From Magicicada septendecula (Eukaryota > Arthropoda > Insecta > Hemiptera > Cicadidae): DNA of 64,000 nucleotides. The notes beneath the pieces are model-generated. The model saw nothing but the letters and a program-made list of their open reading frames with translations. It was not told the DNA's origin and ran no database searches. The stretch spans positions 558,001 through 622,000 of the forward strand of contig JAWRYS010000684.1 in the NCBI GenBank assembly GCA_034769895.1, read 5' to 3'. The position numbers and the translations under genes are program-made. Within the stretch, counting starts at the first letter, position 1, and each line of letters starts with the position of its first letter. Positions 52,601-64,000 of this stretch are shown piece after piece.

Positions 52601-53231
52601 TCAGGAAACTACAGGTCTTGAATTGTCGCAATATAAACCTGTTAAAGACTGAACAGTTTGACAAGCACTAAAATTCATGTACGTACTTGCATTGGTGTAA
52701 TACAATGATAGTTTGTATTATTTTGCGTATCTTAATTAACTTATACGCAAGTTCGTCCGTAATCTTATACAAAATAAATTCACAATGGTCAATTAATATA
52801 GTGTAATAATCTAGTAATGGTAGCGACAGTATTAACCGCTAATACATGAAATACATTATGTAATTTAATATTAACATGAAATACATTAACTGAGTGCATA
52901 GATCGGCAGAGAGTTGTCTATTTTATTTTACTACGTAACAATTATTTTACACGCGCAACTTTATACGTCACGATGCTTACAAACCTTTTTTTTTTTAACT
53001 TTAGCAGAGTGGCGCAACTTTATAACGTTCCGGGCTACGTTATAAATTCAGGGAACCCGATATAATCGACGCTAGCCAATTATACAGGCTGCCTACGTTG
53101 TAACAAATTGAAAATCAACACAACACATAGAAAAATAATATTTACTCTAATTATTAGGACACAAGGGAAGGTATTTTCACTGATTTATGCACTCACTTCA
53201 ATCTGTAATAAGATGACATCTCTTTATTAAC
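49680..53231 (+). repeat. Unit 15, B-type
   Basis: 3552 bp, jointly the longest copy, with a 17-T run near 52477. Private changes are CGTCCTGATA near 50264, TTGTATTTAC near 50338, ATATTTCGAT near 50911 and AAATTCAGGG near 53045. It belongs to the CAGAAGTTATT group. Confidence 0.97.
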
Positions 53232-56200
53232 AAATTATATATATAGAACCCATTACATAAAAATTTTCTCATATTGAAATAGTTAAAAGGGGTTTTCTGT
53301 CAAACAAGGGATCAATTTGATCATGTAATTTACCTCGGATCCGAGTCTCTTTAAATCTAGTAAAGACGTCTGAATTTTACTTTACTTATCAAAAGCTTGC
53401 ATGATTACATGAACACCGTTTGAAGAATGGTATTATTTAGTTAAGGGATTAAAACTTATATCTCAAGATTAATGTTACAACGTATGATTTTAGAAATTAC
53501 TGTTTACATTTATTTTTGTTTTACTTAAAGCTTAGAGAAGATTATTGTCTTTTGAAAAGCCTCTGGCATGTATGAAAAGTTATATTTTAAATGTACATAA
53601 TTCTCGGTAGGCAAGCCACCGAGTCACCTCTTAAATACGCTTTTGCTGTCCGTGTCCTGAGGCGTGAATCTTCGGAACTCTGGTAGTCGGGGTAGTCATC
53701 CGGGTCGTGTTTCCGGTGAAAGTCTTCTAGGTGTATTAATAAGGAGATGGATGTTATGCTGCGTGAAGTCAGGTTGATCCTCGGCGGTTCTGGTAAGTGT
53801 TATATAGGTGGTAGTCGTCCGGATATGCAGTTGAGCACGTCACATATTCACTGGTAGAGTAGTACTGGAGTTGGCATCTTCTTTCCTTTTTGTTTTTACA
53901 TTACTATCTGAATTACATCACTCGAACAATATTCGAGAGATCGTCTTTTAATTAACTTGAGACATCACCTTATATACGAATTATTTTTTTTTTCTTATAA
54001 CCACATTTCTTTAACAAATTCCTCACTACATCTTATATATAAATATAACTAGCTCTCCACGTTTTTAGTGGTAGCTAACACGCATTTAAAAACTTAAAAC
54101 AAACATTTTTTTGAAGAGCCCTCGCTTGGAGGTGTTTACAGTCTGAACGCCGCATCGTAACTCTTGCATTGCTACAACAGGTAGATTGCAACGACGCGGA
54201 GTGAGTTCTCCGCCATAATATAGTTACAACATTTTTTTAAATATACATTCTTATAGTCAGACAAAATAAACTATCTAGACTTATCTTGTTTACAGGGATT
54301 ATTATAACTACTACTTGTGGCTTTAAATTATTAATTATTTACATTACGATTTTCAGATATTTCTAAGTTACAGCCGGTTCGCTAAGCACGTTGTGTCCGG
54401 AATTGGCAGGTCAACGCATGATAATTTACTAAAGGGTTAACTGTATTATTCTCAACTTTTTATATTACGATTTTTTTATTACTTATTTAGTTAGATTTTC
54501 TTAATTTAATTCTCATAACTATTATGAGTTAGTTCAGGGGTATTTGGTTTAATCGTGCGATTTAAAGTACTTCCTTGCTTTCCATTTTTTTTTAATATTT
54601 TTATTATTAATATTTTTTTATTACCATTTAAATCGTCACATACTCCGCCGCTTAAAATCGACATGGGGAATTTTAATAATGAAAATTCGAAAGTGGGGTA
54701 CTGGGAGTATGCTTGCCGTTACTGTGTGAAGTTAAATTTAGTACACAATTTGTTTTCTCTATCTCTCTTGAAATTTATTTATTTCTTGTCTTGTTCTCAT
54801 TCGTGAAATTCCCTTTATCTCGTTTCTTAATACGCTAACTTAGATTTTAATTCTTAATACTAATTTCCGTAACTCACAATATCGTGGCCCGACTGACATC
54901 GGCTTACTCTAACTACATCAGTTAGCTTTCAGCACTCTCTAATGATTACCTTGGCACACTCTAACTATATCAGTTAGCTTTCTGCACCATCATTACCCTT
55001 TTCAGTCGGCGCCGTTGTGACTATGTTACGTTACGTATATAATTCTTAATTTCCTCTAATATAACCTAAAGCGGATCCCATACTCCACTTTAGTTTATTT
55101 CTAATCCTAATTTCTTACGCTACTGAGAGAAGCGGAATTTCACGAAGATAATTTTTATTTACTTTTAACTACCATCAGTTACAAACTATGCGAGGGGACA
55201 CACTTTACACCGGTGCATTGTATTATACACGCGGTGGTTTACTTCGCTACCAGTTCATAACAATAGGGGGAGGGTGGCTGCTTACTACATTTCTCAACAC
55301 GCTTTATTGTTCTCGAACAGGCCACGACCGGGTGTTTACACTATTCAACTATACTTTTATTATTATTTTCTTTTTGGTCTCTTTCTAAGAAACTTACCTT
55401 TTTCTTTATTTATTTATTATTTACTTTGGGGGAGATTTAAGAAACTTACTTAGAATTATTTCCTATTGAATTACCATATTTATTTAGGACACTTTATTTA
55501 CTTAGTTTTCAGTTTAGGTCAGTTTAAAAGTTTAATGTTTTGGGGCATGGGGTTTAACACTTTATCTAACAATGGAGGGTTAACTAAGTCATTTATTTAT
55601 TTGAAATTTAAGTCACTATAAATACTTGCTCTACTACACTATACACAATTATTGCCTACACGTTTTAGTACCTGGCAAACCATTAGCATGAGTAGTAAGA
55701 GAATTACCTCTCTTCTAAGAGAAAGACAAAAATTCCACACAGAAGTTATTGTAATGTCAACGATCAGCTGTTCGCTGGAATGTAGGTCACAGTAATTTTC
55801 TTCAAACAATGGCATACTTGTTGTATGCGTGGGAACGCGAGAAACACACTTGGGTGTTGTTCTATATAACAATAGCTCACGGCTATCTTTATCGACCGGT
55901 TTCAACTGGGGAAGCCAGTTTCAACAAGGGGTGAGTCCGATGCAATGATACACCCTTCACAAGTTACAGCCCGTAATAAGCTGAGTTTAGTTATTAATTG
56001 TCTTACGTTCTAATTTTAATTTCTGTATTTTTTTTTTTTTTTTTAGTAACAAAATTAAGTTACGAATTTATTTACACGTAATTAACCTGGTCTACTTTAG
56101 TCAAGAGTTTATATGTTTCACCGTGACGACAGACATACAATGCAGGCATATTCAGGAAACTACAGGTCTTGAATTGTCGCAATATAAACCTGTTAAAGAC

Positions 56201-56782
56201 TGAACAGTTTGACAAGCACTAAAATTCATGTACGTACTTGCATTGGTGTAATACAATGATAGTTTGTATTATTTTGCGTATCTTAATTAACTTATACGCA
56301 AGTTCGTCCGTAATCTTATACAAAATAAATTCACAATGGTCAATTAATATAGTGTAATAATCTAGTAATGGTAGCGACAGTATTAACCGCTAATACATGA
56401 AATACATTATGTAATTTAATATTAACATGAAATACATTAACTGAGTGCATAGATCGGCAGAGAGTTGTCTATTTTATTTTACTACGTAACAATTATTTTA
56501 CACGCGCAACTTTATACGTCACGATGCTTACAAACCTTTTTTTTTTTAACTTTAGCAGAGTGGCGCAACTTTATAACGTTCCGGGCTACGTTATAAATCC
56601 AGGGAACCCGATATAATCGACGCTAGCCAATTATACAGGCTGCCTACGTTGTAACAAATTGAAAATCAACACAACACATAGAAAAATAATATTTACTCTA
56701 ATTATTAGGACACAAGGGAAGGTATTTTCACTGATTTATGCACTCACTTCAATCTGTAATAAGATGACATCTCTTTATTAAC
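53232..56782 (+). repeat. Unit 16, B-type, pair with unit 17
   Basis: It shares TTTTAATAATGAAAA near 54671 and a seven-T run near 54613 only with unit 17, so the two are sister copies made by a local exchange. A private change, CAATTTGATC near 53314, falls in the single centre base of the small GATC inverted repeat and leaves both arms intact. Confidence 0.97.
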
Positions 56783-59700
56783 AAATTATATATATAGAAC
56801 CCATTACATAAAAATTTTCTCATATTGAAATAGTTAAAAGGGGTTTTCTGTCAAACAAGGGATCAAATTGATCATGTAATTTACCTCGGATCCGAGTCTC
56901 TTTAAATCTAGTAAAGACGTCTGAATTTTACTTTACTTATCAAAAGCTTGCATGATTACATGAACACCGTTTGAAGAATGGTATTATTTAGTTAAGGGAT
57001 TAAAACTTATATCTCAAGATTAATGTTACAACGTATGATTTTAGAAATTACTGTTTACATTTATTTTTGTTTTACTTAAAGCTTAGAGAAGATTATTGTC
57101 TTTTGAAAAGCCTCTGGCATGTATGAAAAGTTATATTTTAAATGTACATAATTCTCGGTAGGCAAGCCACCGAGTCACCTCTTAAATACGCTTTTGCTGT
57201 CCGTGTCCTGAGGCGTGAATCTTCGGAACTCTGGTAGTCGGGGTAGTCATCCGGGTCGTGTTTCCGGTGAAAGTCTTCTAGGTGTATTAATAAGGAGATG
57301 GATGTTATGCTGCGTGAAGTCAGGTTGATCCTCGGCGGTTCTGGTAAGTGTTATATAGGTGGTAGTCGTCCGGATATGCAGTTGAGCACGTCACATATTC
57401 ACTGGTAGAGTAGTACTGGAGTTGGCATCTTCTTTCCTTTTTGTTTTTACATTACTATCTGAATTACATCACTCGAACAATATTCGAGAGATCGTCTTTT
57501 AATTAACTTGAGACATCACCTTATATACGAATTATTTTTTTTTTCTTATAACCACATTTCTTTAACAAATTCCTCACTACATCTTATATATAAATATAAC
57601 TAGCTCTCCACGTTTTTAGTGGTAGCTAACACGCATTTAAAAACTTAAAACAAACATTTTTTTGAAGAGCCCTCGCTTGGAGGTGTTTACAGTCTGAACG
57701 CCGCATCGTAACTCTTGCATTGCTACAACAGGTAGATTGCAACGACGCGGAGTGAGTTCTCCGCCATAATATAGTTACAACATTTTTTTAAATATACATT
57801 CTTATAGTCAGACAAAATAAACTATCTAGACTTATCTTGTTTACAGGGATTATTATAACTACTACTTGTGGCTTTAAATTATTAATTATTTACATTACGA
57901 TTTTCATATATTTCTAAGTTACAGCCGGTTCGCTAAGCACGTTGTGTCCGGAATTGGCAGGTCAACGCATGATAATTTACTAAAGGGTTAACTGTATTAT
58001 TCTCAACTTTTTATATTACGATTTTTTTATTACTTATTTAGTTAGATTTTCTTAATTTAATTCTCATAACTATTATGAGTTAGTTCAGGGGTATTTGGTT
58101 TAATCGTGCGATTTAAAGTACTTCCTTGCTTTCCATTTTTTTTTAATATTTTTATTATTAATATTTTTTTATTACCATTTAAATCGTCACATACTCCGCC
58201 GCTTAAAATCGACATGGGGAATTTTAATAATGAAAATTCGAAAGTGGGGTACTGGGAGTATGCTTGCCGTTACTGTGTGAAGTTAAATTTAGTACACAAT
58301 TTGTTTTCTCTATCTCTCTTGAAATTTATTTATTTCTTGTCTTGTTCTCATTCGTGAAATTCCCTTTATCTCGTTTCTTAATACGCTAACTTAGATTTTA
58401 ATTCTTAATACTAATTTCCGTAACTCACAATATCGTGGCCCGACTGACATCGGCTTACTCTAACTACATCAGTTAGCTTTCAGCACTCTCTAATGATTAC
58501 CTTGGCACACTCTAACTATATCAGTTAGCTTTCTGCACCATCATTACCCTTTTCAGTCGGCGCCGTTGTGACTATGTTACGTTACGTATATAATTCTTAA
58601 TTTCCTCTAATATAACCTAAAGCGGATCCCATACTCCACTTTAGTTTATTTCTAATCCTAATTTCTTACGCTACTGAGAGAAGCGGAATTTCACGAAGAT
58701 AATTTTTATTTACTTTTAACTACCATCAGTTACAAACTATGCGAGGGGACACACTTTACACCGGTGCATTGTATTATACACGCGGTGGTTTACTTCGCTA
58801 CCAGTTCATAACAATAGGGGGAGGGTGGCTGCTTACTACATTTCTCAACACGCTTTATTGTTCTCGAACAGGCCACGACCGGGTGTTTACACTATTCAAC
58901 TATACTTTTATTATTATTTTCTTTTTGGTCTCTTTCTAAGAAACTTACCTTTTTCTTTATTTATTTATTATTTACTTTGGGGGAGATTTAAGAAACTTAC
59001 TTAGAATTATTTCCTATTGAATTACCATATTTATTTAGGACACTTTATTTACTTAGTTTTCAGTTTAGGTCAGTTTAAAAGTTTAATGTTTTGGGGCATG
59101 GGGTTTAACACTTTATCTAACAATGGAGGGTTAACTAAGTCATTTATTTATTTGAAATTTAAGTCACTATAAATACTTGCTCTACTACACTATACACAAT
59201 TATTGCCTACACGTTTTAGTACCTGGCAAACCATTAGCATGAGTAGTAAGAGAATTACCTCTCTTCTAAGAGAAAGACAAAAATTCCACACAGAAGTTAT
59301 TGTAATGTCAACGATCAGCTGTTCGCTGGAATGTAGGTCACAGTAATTTTCTTCAAACAATGGCATACTTGTTGTATGCGTGGGAACGCGAGAAACACAC
59401 TTGGGTGTTGTTCTATATAACAATAGCTCACGGCTATCTTTATCGACCGGTTTCAACTGGGGAAGCCAGTTTCAACAAGGGGTGAGTCCGATGCAATGAT
59501 ACACCCTTCACAAGTTACAGCCAGTAATAAGCTGAGTTTAGTTATTAATTGTCTTACGTTCTAATTTTAATTTCTGTATTTTTTTTTTTTTTAGTAACAA
59601 AATTAAGTTACGAATTTATTTACACGTAATTAACCTGGTCTACTTTAGTCAAGAGTTTATATGTTTCACCGTGACGACAGACATACAATGCAGGCATATT

Positions 59701-60330
59701 CAGGAAACTACAGGTCTTGAATTGTCGCAATATAAACCTGTTAAAGACTGAACAGTTTGACAAGCACTAAAATTCATGTACGTACTTGCATTGGTGTAAT
59801 ACAATGATAGTTTGTATTATTTTGCGTATCTTAATTAACTTATACGCAAGTTCGTCCGTAATCTTATACAAAATAAATTCACAATGGTCAATTAATATAG
59901 TGTAATAATCTAGTAATGGTAGCGACAGTATTAACCGCTAATACATGAAATACATTATGTAATTTAATATTAACATGAAATACATTAACTGAGTGCATAG
60001 ATCGGCAGAGAGTTGTCTATTTTATTTTACTACGTAACAATTATTTTACACGCGCAACTTTATACGTCACGATGCTTACAAACCTTTTTTTTTTTAACTT
60101 TAGCAGAGTGGCGCAACTTTATAACGTTCCGGGCTACGTTATAAATCCAGGGAACCCGATATAATCGACGCTAGCCAATTATACAGGCTGCCTACGTTGT
60201 AACAAATTGAAAATCAACACAACACATAGAAAAATAATATTTACTCTAATTATTAGGACACAAGGGAAGGTATTTTCACTGATTTATGCACTCACTTCAA
60301 TCTGTAATAAGATGACATCTCTTTATTAAC
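56783..60330 (+). repeat. Unit 17, B-type, pair with unit 16
   Basis: It shares TTTTAATAATGAAAA near 58222 with unit 16. Private changes are TTTTCATATATT near 57902, which destroys a TTTTCAG motif, and CAGCCAGTAA near 59518. The poly-T tract is 14 long near 59579, accounting for much of its 3548-bp length. Confidence 0.97.
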
Positions 60331-63300
60331 AAATTATATATATAGAACCCATTACATAAAAATTTTCTCATATTGAAATAGTTAAAAGGGGTTTTCTGTC
60401 AAACAAGGGATCAAATTGATCATGTAATTTACCTCGGATCCGAGTCTCTTTAAATCTAGTAAAGACGTCTGAATTTTACTTTACTTATCAAAAGCTTGCA
60501 TGATTACATGAACACCGTTTGAAGAATGGTATTATTTAGTTAAGGGATTAAAACTTATATCTCAAGATTAATGTTACAACGTATGATTTTAGAAATTACT
60601 GTTTACATTTATTTTTGTTTTACTTAAAGCTTAGAGAAGATTATTGTCTTTTGAAAAGCCTCTGGCATGTATGAAAAGTTATATTTTAAATGTACATAAT
60701 TCTCGGTAGGCAAGCCACCGAGTCACCTCTTAAATACGCTTTTGCTGTCCGTGTCCTGAGGCGTGAATCTTCGGAACTCTGGTAGTCGGGGTAGTCATCC
60801 GGGTCGTGTTTCCGGTGAAAGTCTTCTAGGTGTATTAATAAGGAGATGGATGTTATGCTGCGTGAAGTCAGGTTGATCCTCGGCGGTTCTGGTAAGTGTT
60901 ATATAGGTGGTAGTCGTCCGGATATGCAGTTGAGCACGTCACATATTCACTGGTAGAGTAGTACTGGAGTTGGCATCTTCTTTCCTTTTTGTTTTTACAT
61001 TACTATCTGAATTACATCACTCGAACAATATTCGAGAGATCGTCTTTTAATTAACTTGAGACATCACCTTATATACGAATTATTTTTTTTTTCTTATAAC
61101 CACATTTCTTTAACAAATTCCTCACTACATCTTATATATAAATATAACTAGCTCTCCACGTTTTTAGTGGTAGCTAACACGCATTTAAAAACTTAAAACA
61201 AACATTTTTTTGAAGAGCCCTCGCTTGGAGGTGTTTACAGTCTGAACTCCGCATCGTAACTCTTGCATTGCTACAACAGGTAGATTGCAACGACGCGGAG
61301 TGAGTTCTCCGCCATAATATAGTTACAACATTTTTTTAAATATACATTCTTATAGTCAGACAAAATAAACTATCTAGACTTATCTTGTTTACAGGGATTA
61401 TTATAACTACTACTTGTGGCTTTAAATTATTAATTATTTACATTACGATTTTCAGATATTTCTAAGTTACAGCCGGTTCGCTAAGCACGTTGTGTCCGGA
61501 ATTGGCAGGTCAACGCATGATAATTTACTAAAGGGTTAACTGTATTATTCTCAACTTTTTATATTACGATTTTTTTATTACTTATTTAGTTAGATTTTCT
61601 TAATTTAATTCTCATAACTATTATGAGTTAGTTCAGGGGTATTTGGTTTAATCGTGCGATTTAAAGTACTTCCTTGCTTTCCATTTTTTTTTAATATTTT
61701 TATTATTAATATTTTTTTTATTAACATTTAAATCGTCACATACTCCGCCGCTTAAAATCGACATGGGGAATTTTAATAAGGAAAATTCGAAAGTGGGGTA
61801 CTGGGAGTATGCTTGCCGTTACTGTGTGAAGTTAAATTTAGTACACAATTTGTTTTCTCTATCTCTCTTGAAATTTATTTATTTCTTGTCTTGTTCTCAT
61901 TCGTGAAATTCCCTTTATCTCGTTTCTTAATACGCTAACTTAGATTTTAATTCTTAATACTAATTTCCGTAACTCACAATATCGTGGCCCGAATGACATC
62001 GGCTTACTCTAACTACATCAGTTAGCTTTCAGCACTCTCTAATGATTACCTTGGCACACTCTAACTATATCAGTTAGCTTTCTGCACCATCATTACCCTT
62101 TTCAGTCGGCGCCGTTGTGACTATGTTACGTTACGTATATAATTCTTAATTTCCTCTAATATAACCTAAAGCGGATCCCATACTCCACTTTAGTTTATTT
62201 CTAATCCTAATTTCTTACGCTACTGAGAGAAGCGGAATTTCACGAAGATAATTTTTATTTACTTTTAACTACCATCAGTTACAAACTATGCGAGGGGACA
62301 CACTTTACACCGGTGCATTGTATTATACACGCGGTGGTTTACTTCGCTATCAGTTCATAACAATAGGGGGAGGGTGGCTGCTTACTACATTTCTCAACAC
62401 GCTTTATTGTTCTCGAACAGGCCACGACCGGGTGTTTACACTATTCAACTATACTTTTATTATTATTTTCTTTTTGGTCTCTTTCTAAGAAACTTACCTT
62501 TTTCTTTATTTATTTATTATTTACTTTGGGGGAGATTTAAGAATCTTACTTAGAATTATTTCCTATTGAATTACCATATTTATTTAGGACACTTTATTTA
62601 CTTAGTTTTCAGTTTAGGTCAGTTTAAAAGTTTAATGTTTTGGGGCATGGGGTTTAACACTTTATCTAACAATGGAGGGTTAACTAAGTCATTTATTTAT
62701 TTGAAATTTAAGTCACTATAAATACTTGCTCTACTACACTATACACAATTATTGCCTACACGTTTTAGTACCTGGCAAACCATTAGCATGAGTAGTAAGA
62801 GAATTACCTCTCTTCTAAGAGAAAGACAAAAATTCCACACAGACGTTATTGTAATGTCAACGATCAGCTGTTCGCTGGAATGTAGGTCACAGTAATTTTC
62901 TTCAAACAATGGCATACTTGTTGTATGCGTGGGAACGCGAGAAACACACTTGGGTGTTGTTCTATATAACAATAGCTCACGGCTATCTTTATCGACCGGT
63001 TTCAACTGGGGAAGCCAGTTTCAACAAGGGGTGAGTCCGATGCAATGATACACCCTTCACAAGTTACAGCCCGTAATAAGCTGAGTTTAGTTATTAATTG
63101 TCTTACGTTCTAATTTTAATTTCTGTATTTTTTTTTTTTTTTAGTAACAAAATTAAGTTACGAATTTATTTACACGTAATTAACCTGGTCTACTTTAGTC
63201 AAGAGTTTATATGTTTCACCGTGACGACAGACATACAAAGCAGGCATATTCAGGAAACTACAGGTCTTGAATTGTCGCAATATAAACCTGTTAAAGACTG

Positions 63301-63880
63301 AACAGTTTGACAAGCACTAAAATTCATGTACGTACTTGCATTGGTGTAATACAATGATAGTTTGTATTATTTTGCGTATCTTAATTAACTTATACGCAAG
63401 TTCGTCCGTAATCTTATACAAAATAAATTCACAATGGTCAATTAATATAGTGTAATAATCTAGTAATGGTAGCGACAGTATTAACCGCTAATACATGAAA
63501 TACATTATGTAATTTAATATTAACATGAAATACATTAACTGAGTGCATAGATCGGCAGAGAGTTGTCTATTTTATTTTACTACGTAACAATTATTTTACA
63601 CGCGCAACTTTATACGTCACGATGCTTACAAACCTTTTTTTTTTTAACTTTAGCAGAGTGGCGCAACTTTATAACGTTCCGGGCTACGTTATAAATCCAG
63701 GGAACCCGATATAATCGACGCTAGCCAATTATACAGGCTGCCTACGTTGTAACAAATTGAAAATCAACACAACACATAGAAAAATAATATTTACTCTAAT
63801 TATTAGGACACAAGGGAAGGTATTTTCACTGATTTATGCACTCACTTCAATCTGTAATAAGATGACATCTCTTTATTAAC
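60331..63880 (+). repeat. Unit 18, B-type
   Basis: B copy with the CAGACGTTATT state near 62840, unlike units 14-17. Private changes include TGAACTCCGC near 61243, ATTAACATTT near 61729, CGCTATCAG near 62346 (synonymous in the 66-codon ORF), AGAATCTTAC near 62540 and CAAAGCAGG near 63237. CGAATGACAT near 61990 is shared only with unit 4, about 50 kb away. Confidence 0.97.
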
Positions 63881-64000
63881 AAATTATATATATAGAACCC
63901 ATTACATAAAAATTTTCTCATATTGAAATAGTTAAAAGGGGTTTTCTGTCAAACAAGGGATCAAATTGATCATGTAATTTACCTCGGATCCGAGTCTCTT
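63881..64000 (+). repeat. Unit 19, first 120 bp only
   Basis: The window ends inside a further copy of B-type (GAACCC near the start), shown up to just after the 12-bp palindrome. The array therefore continues to the right. Confidence 0.97.

Larger units (their letters stand above)
1..64000 (+). repeat. Macrosatellite array, 18 complete units of about 3.55 kb plus a partial 19th
   Basis: The same sequence recurs head to tail through the entire window. Taking the AAATTATATATATAG motif at base 1 as an arbitrary origin, units start at 1, 3548, 7093, 10642, 14194, 17736, 21283, 24829, 28378, 31930, 35479, 39030, 42580, 46130, 49680, 53232, 56783, 60331 and 63881. Lengths are 3542 to 3552 bp; most of the spread comes from homopolymer runs and one- or two-base indels. 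No copy is inverted and no foreign sequence interrupts the array. Nothing in the unit matches rRNA, 5S, snRNA, tRNA or histone landmarks I know, so this is not one of the classical tandem gene families. Eukaryotic origin is an inference from the architecture. Confidence 0.98.

Noticed and set aside
1-64000. rDNA, 5S, histone or spliced-leader gene cluster
   Set aside because: None of the conserved rRNA, 5S or histone sequences is present. GGTTTAAT near 1314 resembles the start of nematode SL1, but the rest of the leader and its donor site are absent.
1-64000. Array of LTR or DNA transposons, or Helitrons
   Set aside because: No TIRs, LTRs, target-site duplications, transposase, integrase or RT motifs. 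CTAG sites exist, but none lies about 10 bp after a GC-rich hairpin as in Helitron ends.
1-64000. CRISPR array
   Set aside because: Repeats are 3.5 kb units without spacers; the short direct repeats (29, 15, 13 and 12 bp) occur only twice each per unit.

Overview
The whole window is one head-to-tail tandem array of a non-coding unit of about 3.55 kb. There are 18 complete copies (3542 to 3552 bp each, counted from window base 1) and the first 120 bp of a nineteenth. All copies are on the same strand and neither array edge is in view. The unit is AT-rich, with one block of about 280 bp that is much richer in GC. I find no recognisable protein gene, rRNA, tRNA, snRNA, histone gene, telomeric repeat, transposase or reverse transcriptase. 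Large unit size, long homopolymer runs, no long ORFs and near-identical copies all point to a eukaryotic macrosatellite rather than a bacterial or plasmid sequence. The species cannot be named from the sequence.

Layout of one unit, using unit 12 (39030-42579) as reference: a 5' AT-rich part with two small palindromes; a strong hairpin leading into the GC-rich block (39401-39680); a hairpin-rich stretch (39719-40011); a strongly T-rich zone (about 40250-41440) holding a 29-bp direct repeat with 52-bp period and a 66-codon ORF; a zone of short hairpins (41508-41719); a poly-T tract of variable length ending in AG; and a 3' part with short direct repeats and two longer hairpins (42072-42099, 42367-42394).

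The copies are mosaics of at least two sequence families, called A and B here. They differ at linked sites, including five substitutions in the GC-rich block. In the GC block, units 1, 5, 6, 7, 8 and 10 are A; units 2, 3, 4, 9 and 11-18 are B. Units 8 and 10 switch from A to B inside the same short interval. The middle and 3' part of unit 2 is a third, clearly divergent lineage. Units 11-18 are almost uniform B copies, and units 12 and 13 look identical. Variants are shared between neighbours and between units two apart, as expected from unequal crossing-over and gene conversion. Two segments look like two-unit (about 7.1 kb) duplications.

The short ORFs look fortuitous. The A-type 83-codon minus-strand ORF gains a stop in B copies, and all five A/B differences inside it change the protein. 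The 66-codon plus-strand ORF is open in 16 of 18 copies and most of its few changes are synonymous, but two copies carry a stop. The most informative content is the record of exchange between repeat units, plus a few conserved inverted repeats that could mark a structured transcript or a protein-binding region.
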